Shown: positions 8,992-17,195 of the stretch, piece after piece
How positions within the stretch are numbered: position 1 is the first letter of the stretch
How the letters are laid out: each line of letters opens with the position of its first letter
Assembly: GCF_005884405.1 (NCBI RefSeq)
Contig: NZ_VCAO01000003.1
Location: forward strand, 1 to 64,000
DNA length: 64,000 nt
Direction of reading: 5' to 3'
Source: Qipengyuania marisflavi
GTDB lineage: Bacteria > Pseudomonadota > Alphaproteobacteria > Sphingomonadales > Sphingomonadaceae
The notes under the pieces: generated by a model
Told to the model about the DNA's origin: nothing
Seen by the model: only the letters and a program-made list of their open reading frames with translations
Database searches by the model: none
Program-made: the position numbers and the translations under genes

Positions 8992-9570
8992 TCAACGGTT
9001 CTGGCCGGGAATCCACGGCACGTCCTGCGCGCCATCAGCATTGGCAACGCGCGCCAGTACAAACAGATAATCGGACAGGCGGTTGATATAGGCGGTCGCC
9101 TGCGGATTGATCGGCGCGCACCCGGCCAGCGCGGTGATGGACCGTTCGGCCCGCCGCGCACTGGCCCGCGCAACATGCAGACGCGCCGCCGCCTCGGTCC
9201 CGCCGGGCAGCACAAAGCTGGTCAGCGGTTCGAGCCGTTCATTGGCCGCGTCGATTGCTTCCTCCAGCCATGTCACCTGAGCGGCCAAAATGCGCAGCAC
9301 CATTTCGGACGGGGCGAAATCTTCGCCCTCCTCAGCCGGTGTCGCCAGATCGGCGCCGAGGTCGAACATATCGTTCTGGATCCGGTACAGCGTATCGGCG
9401 TGCGCGCTGCCGACCAGCGCCACCGCCGCAAGGCCCAGCGCGCTGTTGGCTTCATCGACCGCGCCGATGGCTTCCATCCGCGGGGCGTGCTTGGCCAGCC
9501 GCGAGCCGTCGACCAACCCGGTGGTGCCATCATCGCCAGTGCGGGTGTAAATCCTGTTGAGCTTGACCAT
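8992..9570 (-). CDS. Cob(I)alamin adenosyltransferase, PduO type
   Basis: A 192-residue ATP:corrinoid adenosyltransferase that makes adenosylcobalamin. The ATP-binding N-terminus IYTRTGDDGTTGL (7-19) and the conserved core FVLPGGTEAAARLHVARASARRAER (about 120-145, here given as the region) with RLSDYLFVLAR near 170 define the PduO family. Its ATG shares one base with the stop of the upstream HIG1-like gene (TGATG), so translation is probably coupled. gluQ lies farther upstream in the same strand run. Confidence 0.93.
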   Translation of the reverse strand: MVKLNRIYTRTGDDGTTGLVDGSRLAKHAPRMEAIGAVDEANSALGLAAVALVGSAHADTLYRIQNDMFDLGADLATPAEEGEDFAPSEMVLRILAAQVTWLEEAIDAANERLEPLTSFVLPGGTEAAARLHVARASARRAERSITALAGCAPINPQATAYINRLSDYLFVLARVANADGAQDVPWIPGQNR

Positions 9571-9800
9571 CAGCTGGCCATGGCCAGAATTACCGCAACC
9601 ACCAGCACTGCCAGCGCCTGATATTTGATGCGGTTGAACATCATCTTGTTCTGCAGCAACTGCATGTCGGTGGCGTCCTGTTGCTCGCCCGTTTCCAAAT
9701 CGATCTTGGTGCTTTTCAGGAACGCGACCACTCCGCGTACGAGCGAGAAGACTACCATAACCATGGCCGCGACGAGAAGAATGATCAGGAAAGTTTGCAT
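9570..9800 (-). CDS. Twin transmembrane helix small protein (HIG1-like)
   Basis: A 76-residue membrane protein with two hydrophobic helices (FLIILLVAAMVMVVFSLV at 4-21 and ALAVLVVAVILAMAS at the C-terminus). They are separated by a polar loop containing LLQNKMMFNRIKYQ, similar to the HIG1 signature of hypoxia-induced/respiratory supercomplex factors. The stop overlaps the start of the adenosyltransferase by one base, and gluQ ends 10 bases upstream. A respiratory-chain role is inferred from the family only. Confidence 0.75.
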   Translation of the reverse strand: MQTFLIILLVAAMVMVVFSLVRGVVAFLKSTKIDLETGEQQDATDMQLLQNKMMFNRIKYQALAVLVVAVILAMAS

Positions 9801-9809
9801 GCCCCAGAC

Positions 9810-10640
9810 TTAAGCGCTGGACAGCGAAATACCAGCCGGAAATCTGTGCAACCGCAGTTGCGCGGCAAGCAACGCCCCATCCTCGCCCACCCGCCTGCGG
9901 TCGGCCAGCGATGGCGAACCGCGCCGCTTGGCCAGCTTTTTGCCGTCGTCATCCACCAGCAGCGCATGATGATGCCAGCGCGGCACGGGCAGACCGAGCA
10001 GCGCCTGCAGCACCCGGTGGATATGCGTCGCGGTGAACAGATCCGTGCCGCGCGTCACCACAGTCACACCGTCGGCAGCGTCATCAAGCGTGGCGGCGAG
10101 GTGATAGCTGGCCGGTTCTTCCTTGCGCACCAGCACCACATCGCCCAGCAGATCGGGCCGGGCCTGCTGTTCTCCGGCCAGCGCGTCGTGCCATGCCAGC
10201 GCCCCGGTCCGCTCCAGGGCTTTGGCGACATCGAGCCGCCAGGCCAGTGGCTGCCCCGCTTGCGGACCATGTACGCGGCAGCGGCCGCCATAGACCGGCC
10301 CTTCCGGCCCAATGCTCTGCGCTTCTTCCGCAATTTGCGCGCGGGTGCACGAACAGGGGTACAGCAACCCTTCCCCGCGCAAAAACTCCGCCGCCTCGCC
10401 ATAGCGCGCCAGCCGGGAACTTTGCTGCGGCACCTCGTCCCAGGTCAGGCCCAACCAGCGCAGATCATCGCGAAATTCCTGCGCCAGTTCGGCCCGGGAG
10501 CGTGCCCCGTCGATATCCTCGATCCGCAGCAGAAACCGCCCGTCCGCTGCCCGCGCCAGATCATGCGCGGTGATCGCGGAACAGGCGTGGCCAAGATGCA
10601 GCGAGCCGTTCGGACTGGGGGCGAAGCGGGTGACGATCAT
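9810..10640 (-). CDS. gluQ: Glutamyl-Q tRNA(Asp) synthetase
   Basis: A 276-residue truncated paralogue of glutamyl-tRNA synthetase, which attaches glutamate to queuosine in the anticodon of tRNA(Asp). FAPSPNGSLHLGHACSA holds the HIGH-like motif (HLGH), the zinc-site cysteines are in YPCSCTRAQI and GGRCR, and KKLAKRRGS is the KMSKS-like loop. There is no anticodon-binding domain, as expected. The start at 10640 (MIVTRFAPSPNG) matches family members; an upstream TTG/GTG extension is unlikely. It fits functionally with queC at 32.6 kb, which makes the queuosine precursor. Confidence 0.92.
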   Translation of the reverse strand: MIVTRFAPSPNGSLHLGHACSAITAHDLARAADGRFLLRIEDIDGARSRAELAQEFRDDLRWLGLTWDEVPQQSSRLARYGEAAEFLRGEGLLYPCSCTRAQIAEEAQSIGPEGPVYGGRCRVHGPQAGQPLAWRLDVAKALERTGALAWHDALAGEQQARPDLLGDVVLVRKEEPASYHLAATLDDAADGVTVVTRGTDLFTATHIHRVLQALLGLPVPRWHHHALLVDDDGKKLAKRRGSPSLADRRRVGEDGALLAAQLRLHRFPAGISLSSA

Positions 10641-10702
10641 AGGCGACTCGGGGATAATCCTCTTTCCCGGCGGTGTAACAGGGTTGACGCCCAAAGCTGT
10701 AA

Positions 10703-11359
10703 GTGCAGGATTGCATCCATCGGGAGGAACGCGATCCGTGTTGTGGGCGAGTGTATAAGGCCGATCTGATCGACGGGGCCAGCCGGTTCCGCAGCACCGA
10801 TGGCGATCCGGCGCGCAGCCTGCAATCGTGCCCGTCTCTGGTGCTCAATGCGGATTACACGCCGCTGTCCTATTATCCGCTCAGCCTGTGGCCGTGGCAG
10901 ACCGCGATCAAGGCGATTTTTCTCGACCGGGTGGATGTAATCGAAACCTATGACCGCGAGGTTCACTCGCCCAATCTGGATATGAAAATCCCCAGCGTGA
11001 TCGCGCTGCGGCAATATGTCCGGCCATCCGAATTTCCCGCCTTCACCCGCTTCAACCTGTTCCTGCGCGACCGGTTTTCCTGCCAGTTCTGCGGCAATAT
11101 GCAGCATCTGACCTTCGATCACGTGATCCCGCGGCGGCTGGGCGGCAAGACCACCTGGGAAAACATCGCCACCGCGTGTGCGCCCTGCAACATGAAAAAA
11201 GGCGGGCGCACTCCCCGGCAGGCGGGGATGCATCTTTACGCCGAACCGATCCGCCCGACGCATTGGCAGTTGCAACAGCACGGCAAGCAATTCCCGCCGA
11301 ACTACCTGCACGAGACATGGCGTGACTGGCTTTATTGGGACATCGAGCTGGAGGCCTGA
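10703..11359 (+). CDS. HNH endonuclease family protein
   Basis: A protein of up to 218 residues with a complete HNH fold near the C-terminus: CQFCG, then FDHVIPRRLGG, then NIATACAPCNMKKG. The two C-x-x-C pairs bind a structural zinc and the His of DHV is the likely catalytic general base. The region before it (LVLNADYTPLSYYPLSLWPW) is typical of a widely conserved chromosomal HNH family in alphaproteobacteria, not of restriction or homing enzymes. The start is uncertain: GTG at 10703 or GTG at 10751 (giving VYKADLIDG). It is divergent from gluQ. Confidence 0.85.
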   Translation: MQDCIHREERDPCCGRVYKADLIDGASRFRSTDGDPARSLQSCPSLVLNADYTPLSYYPLSLWPWQTAIKAIFLDRVDVIETYDREVHSPNLDMKIPSVIALRQYVRPSEFPAFTRFNLFLRDRFSCQFCGNMQHLTFDHVIPRRLGGKTTWENIATACAPCNMKKGGRTPRQAGMHLYAEPIRPTHWQLQQHGKQFPPNYLHETWRDWLYWDIELEA

Positions 11360-11582
11360 GCGCAACCGGTGGACCACCGAAGTGGGGGTTTTAAAAAACT
11401 TTCGGTGGAAAGATTGCTTAATTCTTTCAGTGCTTTGCCGCGATTTTACACCCGGCAACCGTGACCTTCGGAAAACGGGGTGGGAGGATGCAGATATCGC
11501 CATGCAGATGAGACTGGCACCAAGCCGGCCCTGTAGGAAAGCGGTTTGCGCAAAGAGGTTTTGGCCGGGATCGAATACGCGA
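11360..11582. other. Intergenic region with an imperfect stem-loop
   Basis: The 223 bases between the convergent HNH and kynU genes hold a long hairpin: CCACCGAA at 11374-11381 pairs with TTCGGTGG at 11401-11408, with the self-complementary GTTTTAAAAAAC inside the loop. It may serve as a transcription end point for the HNH gene, but there is no clean T-run immediately after the stem. No gene is seen in this stretch. Confidence 0.4.
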
Positions 11583-12806
11583 TCACGTCACCGCACCCCG
11601 CTCGCCAAATTCTGCCCGCTGCCATTCCCCCGTCTGCATAACCTCGGCCAGATTCCGCACCGCTTCTGCCATGTCCGCAAAACGAAGATAGGCAGGTGCG
11701 AAGCCGAAGCGCAGGATATCGGGATCGCGGAAGTCGCCGATGACGCCGCGCGCAATCAGCGCCTGGCAAATCGCGAAAGCTTGCGGGTGGCGGAAGGATA
11801 GCTGGCTGCCGCGCCGGGCGGGATCGGCGGGGCTGACCAGCTCCAGCTCCACACCGCTTTCGGCGAGGCACTGGCGGAAAAATTCGGACAGATGCTGTGA
11901 TTTTGCATGCAGCGGCGCGATGCCGATTTCGGCGATCAGATCCACTCCGACCTCCAGCGCCGCCAGCCCGAGGATCGGCGGCGTACCGCACAGCATCCGG
12001 TCCACACCAGGAGCGGGGCTGTAATCGTCGCTGAAGGCAAAGGGCTTGGCGTGCCCCATCCACCCGCTCAGCGGTTGCCGCAGCGCCGCCTGATGCCGCT
12101 CGGCCACGAAAGCATAGGCGGGCGCACCGGGTCCGCCATTGAGATATTTGTACCCGCAACCGACCGCCAAATCGGCCTCGCACGCGGCCAGATCGACCGG
12201 CAGCGCGCCGCCCGAATGCGACAAATCCCACAGCACCAGCGCGCCCGCGTCATGCGCTGCGCGGGTCAGCGCGATCATGTCGAACAATTCGCCGGTTTTG
12301 TAATGCGCATGGGTCAGCAGCAGCAGCGCAACGTCATCGTCCAGCGCCCCCGCCAGCTCATCGCGCGGGGCCAGACGCCGCTTGGCCAGACCCTGCTGCT
12401 CCAGCCCTTCGATCATATACAGATCGGTCGGGAAATTGCCCGGCTCGCTCAGCACCACTGTGCGCCCCGGACGCATCGCCAGCGCGGCGGAGATCAGCTT
12501 GAACAGATTGACCGACACGCTGTCGCAGGCGATCACTTCATGCGGTTGCGCGCCCACCAGCGGCGCGATCTTGGCGCCCACACGCTGCGGCAGATCGATC
12601 CAGCTGGCGCTGTTCCAGCTACGGATCAGATCCTTGCCCCATTCTTCGCGCACGACCTGTTCCAGCCGGGCGGGCGTGGCCTTGGGCAGGCAGCCGAGCG
12701 AGTTGCCGTCGAGGTAAATCACCCCCTCGGGCACCGCGAACCGCTCGCGAAAATGGCCCAGCGGGTCCGCCGCATCCAGATGCCGCGCGCGTTCGGTCAT
12801 GCTCAC
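11583..12806 (-). CDS. kynU: Kynureninase
   Basis: A 407-residue PLP enzyme that cleaves kynurenine to anthranilate and alanine. Family landmarks are IYLDGNSLGCLP (about 30-41), SVSVNLFKL, NFPTDLYM, the WDLSHSGGALP aspartate region and CGYKYLNGGPG with the PLP lysine at about K220. The GTG start at 12806 overlaps the kynA stop (GTGA) and has AGGA seven bases before it; an ATG two codons later is the alternative. Together with kynA it forms a two-gene tryptophan catabolism unit. Confidence 0.95.
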   Translation of the reverse strand: MSMTERARHLDAADPLGHFRERFAVPEGVIYLDGNSLGCLPKATPARLEQVVREEWGKDLIRSWNSASWIDLPQRVGAKIAPLVGAQPHEVIACDSVSVNLFKLISAALAMRPGRTVVLSEPGNFPTDLYMIEGLEQQGLAKRRLAPRDELAGALDDDVALLLLTHAHYKTGELFDMIALTRAAHDAGALVLWDLSHSGGALPVDLAACEADLAVGCGYKYLNGGPGAPAYAFVAERHQAALRQPLSGWMGHAKPFAFSDDYSPAPGVDRMLCGTPPILGLAALEVGVDLIAEIGIAPLHAKSQHLSEFFRQCLAESGVELELVSPADPARRGSQLSFRHPQAFAICQALIARGVIGDFRDPDILRFGFAPAYLRFADMAEAVRNLAEVMQTGEWQRAEFGERGAVT

Positions 12807-13594
12807 AGCGCGGTCCTGACGCTGAGCAGTTCGGGAAAGAAAGCCTGTTTCAGCACGCCCGCCAGATAGGGCACGCCGGGTGTCCCGCCGGTGCCGCGTT
12901 TGAAGCCGATGATCCGCTCCACCGTCTTGAGATGGCCAAAGCGCCAGCGCTGGAAATGGTATTCCAGATCGACCAGCTTTTCAGCCAGTTCGTACAGGTC
13001 CCAATGCGTCTGCGGGTCGCGGTAAATTTGCGCCCATGCAGCCTCGACCGCTGCGGAATGCTTCCACGCCGCGCCAAGATCCCGGTTCAGCACACCCTCC
13101 GGGATCGCGAACCCGCGCTGGGCCAGAAGTGCAATTGTTTCACCATAGATGCTGCGCCGGGTCAGTTCTTCGCGCAAGCCAGTGGCCACTTGCGGAGTGG
13201 CCTCATGCATCGTCACCATATCGGGATTGCGTCCGCCCAGCAGGAATTCCATCATCCGGTATTGCGCCGACTGGAACCCGCTCGACCCGCCCAGATGCGG
13301 GCGGATGGTGGAGTAATCATGCGGGGTCATCGTACTCAGCACGTCCCAGCTCTGGATCAATTGCCCCTGCGTGCGCGCCACCCGCGCCAGCATCTTGAAC
13401 GCCGGGCGCAACGTGTCTGCCGCGATGCAATCGCGCGCGGCGGTCAGTTCATGCAGGCACAGCTTCAGCCACAGCTCGCTGGCCTGGTGAACGATGATAA
13501 ACAGCATCTCGTCATGCGCGTCCGATCCGGGGTGCTGCGCACTCAGGATGCTGTCGAGGTCGAGATAGGATGAATAGGTTACGTCATCTGCCAT
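12803..13594 (-). CDS. kynA: Tryptophan 2,3-dioxygenase
   Basis: A 263-residue haem enzyme that opens the indole ring of tryptophan to N-formylkynurenine. Seen are TYSSYLDLDSILSAQ, HDEMLFIIVHQASELWLK (about 27-44), the substrate-binding FQSAQYRMMEFLLG and the C-terminal GTGGTPGVPYL loop; the distal haem ligand region FQRWRFGHLKTVERIIG is intact. It overlaps kynU downstream. A kynB formamidase is not adjacent, so N-formylkynurenine hydrolysis must come from elsewhere or be spontaneous. Confidence 0.95.
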   Translation of the reverse strand: MADDVTYSSYLDLDSILSAQHPGSDAHDEMLFIIVHQASELWLKLCLHELTAARDCIAADTLRPAFKMLARVARTQGQLIQSWDVLSTMTPHDYSTIRPHLGGSSGFQSAQYRMMEFLLGGRNPDMVTMHEATPQVATGLREELTRRSIYGETIALLAQRGFAIPEGVLNRDLGAAWKHSAAVEAAWAQIYRDPQTHWDLYELAEKLVDLEYHFQRWRFGHLKTVERIIGFKRGTGGTPGVPYLAGVLKQAFFPELLSVRTAL

Positions 13595-13630
13595 GTCCGC
13601 AGCCCTAGCGCGTGCGGACCGGCGTTGAAA

Positions 13631-14047
13631 CTACCCTTCGATAATCCGCGTCTGGGGATGATGTTTGTCGAGATGGCGCCTGATGATCCTGAGATTGCGG
13701 GTGTTCGAACGGAACGCCAGATCAAAGGCATCGCCCACCAGCGGCACAGCGCCCACGGCGGTATCGAAAGCGATATTGCCCGCCATCCGCCACAGCTTCC
13801 ACTTGGGCAGGCCAAGGTTGCGCGCCTCCCACACCATATAGGCGCCCATGGCCGCAGTGAACAGATCGCCCACCACCGGGACCAACCCGACGATCGAATC
13901 CAGGCCGACCGGATAATTCGTACCGGGAATGTGGAAACTGCGTTCCAGCACTTTCTCCAGCGCTTCGACCCGGCGGCGGATCGAGATCGGATCATTGCCA
14001 GTCGGCAGCTCGATACCAAGCGGGCGGGTAAAGTCGGGATCGGTCAT
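13631..14047 (-). CDS. DUF4112 membrane protein
   Basis: A 138-residue protein with the DUF4112 pattern: a repeated motif LDSIVGLVPVVGDLFTA and FDTAVGAVPLVGDAFDLAF, each a G-x-x-P-x-x-G-D hairpin in a hydrophobic stretch. The C-terminus FRSNTRNLRIIRRHL is basic and family-typical. The start at 14047 (MTDPDFTRP) is preferred over the upstream ATG at 14116 because that extension lies in the tail of the next gene. Function is unknown; it is probably membrane-associated. Confidence 0.8.
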   Translation of the reverse strand: MTDPDFTRPLGIELPTGNDPISIRRRVEALEKVLERSFHIPGTNYPVGLDSIVGLVPVVGDLFTAAMGAYMVWEARNLGLPKWKLWRMAGNIAFDTAVGAVPLVGDAFDLAFRSNTRNLRIIRRHLDKHHPQTRIIEG

Positions 14048-14070
14048 CAGCTCTCCAGTGCGAACCTTCT

Positions 14071-15531
14071 CTACATGGGTGCGCGGGAAAGCGGGAACAA
14101 GGGATGGAAGCTCCACGGGTTTTCGGTGAAGCCCACTGTCCCGGCGCGCACCAGCGACCAGCGGATCGGCGCGCCCAGCGGGATGTAGAAATTGGCAGCG
14201 GTCAGCAGCACCTCGGCCTCATCGAGCAGAGCGGCCTCCTCGGCCATGTCCTGCGTGGTCAGCGTGCGGGCCACCAGCGCGTCAGCCTCGACAACGCAAA
14301 CCGTGCTGGCCACGCGGCAGTTGAACTGGTTGAGGAACCAGCGCGCCGCGCCATACCGCGCCACCCGGTCGCGCAGCAACAGATCGGCTTTGGCCCCTGG
14401 TGCCACCTGCGATGCGGTGATCCCGATGGCGGCAAAATCGCGTTCCAGCGACTGGAACAGCAGGTCGGACCCCGGACCCGCGGGCAGGCTGATGCGCAGT
14501 GTCGGCGCGCCGCCATTGCCTGCCGCCCATTGCCGCACCCGCGATGCGGCCCGGGCGCGGCGCTGGTCGAGCGACATATCTTCCCAGCGTTCCGCTACGG
14601 TCTCGCTATCGCCCGGCATTCCGGGCGCGACAATTCTGGTGGTCGGGATCCAGCCACCGATATTGAACGGCGTCAGCAATTTATCCCGGTCGATCGCCAT
14701 CGCCAGCGCTTCACGGTTTTCCCGCTGCGCCAGAAACCCCTCCCGCTGGATGATATCGAGACCGAACAGACCAATTGCCGAATCGAGCCGCACGGTGCCC
14801 CGCGACAAGGCACCTGTGTCGGCGAGCGGCATGGTGGCAATTTGCCCGCCCAGCACCATGTCATATTTGCCCCCGGCAAACCCCGCAGTCGCGGCCGCCG
14901 CATCTGCGGCATAGACGCGGACCTGATGCAGATCGGCGTCCCATTCGGGTTGTATCGGCAGGCCGCGTTCCTCTGGTGCCAGCGCATTGAGCACGGCAAC
15001 ATCGCCGTCACGGACCAGCCGCATTATCCCGGTTGGCGATTTGCCCAGCACCACGCCAAGCTCTGGCTGCGCCAGCAATTGCAGCAGGCCGGGCATGGGG
15101 CTTTTCAGGCGGATTTCGATCACCCGGCCAGTCATTGCGCGAATGTCGGCAATTTTCGCCAGATCGAGCCCCATGCTGGTCCCGCCCAGACTGGTGACGT
15201 TGCGCTGCAATTCGTCACGCACGGTCTGCGCGGTCAGGCGGGTGCCGCCGGGCAGGTCGAACTCGCGGATACGGAAGATATAGCTCGCGCCGTCATCGGT
15301 AACGATCCAGCGTTCGGCGAGCGCAGGCACGACCTGTCCCGCTGCATCCAGCCGGACCAAACCCTGCGACTGTCCAGCGCGCAAATGCTGTCCGGCGCTT
15401 TCCAGCCGCACGCCTTGGGCGAACAGCGCGTCGGCGCCAGTGATAAAAGCAACATCCACCACACCATCATCGGCGCGCCCGCCGCAAGCGGTGGTGGCAA
15501 GGATCAGCAGGCAGGCAAGGGCGGTTCGCAT
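14071..15531 (-). CDS. Solute-binding lipoprotein, family 5 (peptide/nickel ABC type)
   Basis: A 486-residue protein with a lipoprotein signal (LLILATTACGG; cysteine about residue 16) and the architecture of SBP_bac_5 periplasmic binding proteins: PALAERWIVTDDGASYIFRI, an ELQRN helix, and ALAMAIDRDKLL in the middle domain. It is somewhat shorter than oligopeptide-binding proteins (about 520-540). No permease or ATPase gene is nearby, so it is an orphan binding protein. Ligand unknown. Confidence 0.82.
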   Translation of the reverse strand: MRTALACLLILATTACGGRADDGVVDVAFITGADALFAQGVRLESAGQHLRAGQSQGLVRLDAAGQVVPALAERWIVTDDGASYIFRIREFDLPGGTRLTAQTVRDELQRNVTSLGGTSMGLDLAKIADIRAMTGRVIEIRLKSPMPGLLQLLAQPELGVVLGKSPTGIMRLVRDGDVAVLNALAPEERGLPIQPEWDADLHQVRVYAADAAAATAGFAGGKYDMVLGGQIATMPLADTGALSRGTVRLDSAIGLFGLDIIQREGFLAQRENREALAMAIDRDKLLTPFNIGGWIPTTRIVAPGMPGDSETVAERWEDMSLDQRRARAASRVRQWAAGNGGAPTLRISLPAGPGSDLLFQSLERDFAAIGITASQVAPGAKADLLLRDRVARYGAARWFLNQFNCRVASTVCVVEADALVARTLTTQDMAEEAALLDEAEVLLTAANFYIPLGAPIRWSLVRAGTVGFTENPWSFHPLFPLSRAPM

Positions 15532-15596
15532 GGCACAAAACGCCTAGCAGGGCGCGCTGTGCGCGTCAGCCGCGCATTTATATGCCAGGTGCAGTA

Positions 15597-15977
15597 TTAC
15601 AGGCTGCGGATGCGGCCGGGTTCGCTACCAAATTTGTTGGGGGTCAGGCTGGCCCGGGCATAGCGGGGCGCTTCAACATCGCTGGTGCTTGCCGGAGCGC
15701 GCGCCAGAATCGGGTCGATCTGGTTTTCAAAGGCGACGCCGAAACGGTTGCCCTGCACCCACGCGACATGGCCCAGCACATCGCCGACATTGCGCAGCGT
15801 CACCTTGACCTTGTCACCGCGCGTTACTGCCAGTCCAGCTTCGGCCATCATTCCGCCAGCCGAAAGATTGCGGACCTTGACCCGCACGATCTCGACCTGG
15901 CCGTCAAACATCAGTTCCGCGAACAGGAAAAGGCTGTCACGCGCTACATTTCTGGTGTCGACAGACGACATGTCCAT
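15597..15977 (-). CDS. PilZ domain protein
   Basis: A 126-residue single-domain protein with a PilZ-like fold: ARDSLFLFAELMF, VRNLSAGGMMAEAG (the N-x-S-x-x-G part) and GHVAWVQGNRFGVAFEN. Canonical c-di-GMP binders carry an R-x-x-x-R motif before the barrel; here only a degenerate version (TRNVAR) is seen, so nucleotide binding is likely weak or uncertain. The start at 15977 was chosen among GTG 15986, ATG 15977 and ATG 15971 by an AAGG site at suitable spacing. Confidence 0.8.
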   Translation of the reverse strand: MDMSSVDTRNVARDSLFLFAELMFDGQVEIVRVKVRNLSAGGMMAEAGLAVTRGDKVKVTLRNVGDVLGHVAWVQGNRFGVAFENQIDPILARAPASTSDVEAPRYARASLTPNKFGSEPGRIRSL

Positions 15978-16115
15978 TGGCTTCACCTTCGCAATTCGGA
16001 CGCAAAATGAATGGCGCCCGATGAATTTGGTTCTGCGGAGTTAGGCGAAAGGGTTGAAGAAAAGGTAATCGCGCGCGCTGATTTTCCCGGGTGGCCCGGA
16101 AAAGAGCGTGATAAA

Positions 16116-16571
16116 TCAATCGTCGCGCGAAATCTTTTCGCGCCGTTCATGCGCTTCCTGCGCTTCGACCGTCATGGTGGCGACGGGACGGGCGATCAGC
16201 CGCATCAGGCCGATCTGTTCTCCGGTCACTTCGCAATAGCCATATTCCCCTTCGTCAATCCGGCGCAGTGCCGAATCAATCTTGGAAATCAGCTTGCGCT
16301 GGCGGTCGCGGGTGCGCAGTTCGATCCCCCAATCGGTCTCACTCGACGCCCGGTCGTTCAGATCGGGTTCGCGGATCGGGCCGTCCTGCAACAATTGCAG
16401 CGTGTGGTCGGAGGCGTTGTGGATGGTGCGCTTCCATTCGAGCAGCAGCATCCGAAAATAATCGAGCTGCTGCGCGCTCATATACTCTTCGTCGGCGCTC
16501 GGGACGTAATCCGGCTCAACCGCCGCCTTGGCCTGAGCCAGCTTTTCCAGTTCCGTGGACGCCGTGGGCAT
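16116..16571 (-). CDS. dksA: RNA polymerase-binding protein DksA
   Basis: A 151-residue TraR/DksA family regulator that enters the RNA polymerase secondary channel and works with (p)ppGpp. The coiled-coil region DWGIELRTRDRQRKLISKIDSALRRI is followed by GEYGYCEVTGEQIG. The coiled-coil tip carries D-x-x-x-x (ASSETDWGIE) instead of the classic DxxDxA spacing. The zinc finger has only one of the four cysteines of Escherichia coli DksA (Cys in YGYC), which fits the low-cysteine DksA group of alphaproteobacteria. It stands alone between the PilZ gene and the Sel1-like gene. Confidence 0.9.
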   Translation of the reverse strand: MPTASTELEKLAQAKAAVEPDYVPSADEEYMSAQQLDYFRMLLLEWKRTIHNASDHTLQLLQDGPIREPDLNDRASSETDWGIELRTRDRQRKLISKIDSALRRIDEGEYGYCEVTGEQIGLMRLIARPVATMTVEAQEAHERREKISRDD

Positions 16572-16785
16572 TTGGGCTAGTCATCCTCTTCAAAGCGACA
16601 GCAAATAACAGGCCACCCGATCAGCCCGGATTTTTCCGGTGCCTGCCTGAAACTGCTCGGCGCGGCCTATAAGCAAGGGCATTGGTGGGCACAAGCCGCA
16701 ATCCCCGATCATCCGGCATCACAGCTTCCCTTGCGGCAATCGGGTCACGCATTGCCGCTTGTGAAATCAATTCTCCGGCGCGGCG

Positions 16786-16802
16786 TTAACCATTTCTTGA
16801 CC
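16786..16802 (+). promoter_or_regulatory. CtrA-type binding site upstream of the Sel1-like gene
   Basis: The sequence TTAACCATTTCTTGACC matches the alphaproteobacterial CtrA consensus TTAA(CCAT)-N-TTAACC with a single change (TTGA for TTAA) and the correct spacing. It lies 64-80 bases upstream of the start at 16866, a promoter-proximal position. CtrA is the cell-cycle response regulator controlled through DivK, whose gene is at 20.5 kb. Confidence 0.5.
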
Positions 16803-16865
16803 ATAAACCGCGACCACTAGTGAAGCCGGGTAAGGGAAAGCCGGGCGATAGAGGGGGTACGGACA

Positions 16866-17195
16866 ATGCGACTGACTGGAATCGAAGGCGGAGCGGGCAA
16901 GATCGTTCAGGGCGGCGCTGCTGCTGCACTGCTGGCGGAATGCCTTGGAGCGTATGAAACCGGCAGCGTGGATGCGCTGTTCGATCTGGGCGTGGCATTT
17001 TCCGCTGGCGGCAACGGCGTCACCATCGACATGGTCGAAGCCCACAAATGGTTCAATATCGCTGCGGCTCAGGGGCATGAGGATGCCGCTTTCTGCCGCG
17101 CCGATGTCTCTGACGAAATGACCGCACGCGAGATTGCAGAAGCCCAGCGCCGCGCGCGCCACTGGCTTGCCGAAGGCCAGCGCAAAACCGCCTGA
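16866..17195 (+). CDS. Sel1-like repeat protein
   Basis: A 109-residue protein containing one and a half Sel1-type helical repeats: ALFDLGVAFSAGGNGVTIDMVEAHKWFNIAAAQGHEDAAF (about 38-78) shows the family pattern of small and aromatic residues (A-x-K-W-F-x-x-A-A-x-Q-G). Such modules mediate protein-protein contacts. No signal peptide is evident. Preceded by GGGGGTACGGACA as a ribosome site and by a CtrA-like box. Confidence 0.8.
   Translation: MRLTGIEGGAGKIVQGGAAAALLAECLGAYETGSVDALFDLGVAFSAGGNGVTIDMVEAHKWFNIAAAQGHEDAAFCRADVSDEMTAREIAEAQRRARHWLAEGQRKTA

Noticed and set aside
14104-15663. 519-codon open frame opposite the solute-binding lipoprotein
   Set aside because: No motif or signal is visible and the minus-strand gene has a full signal peptide and family motifs.
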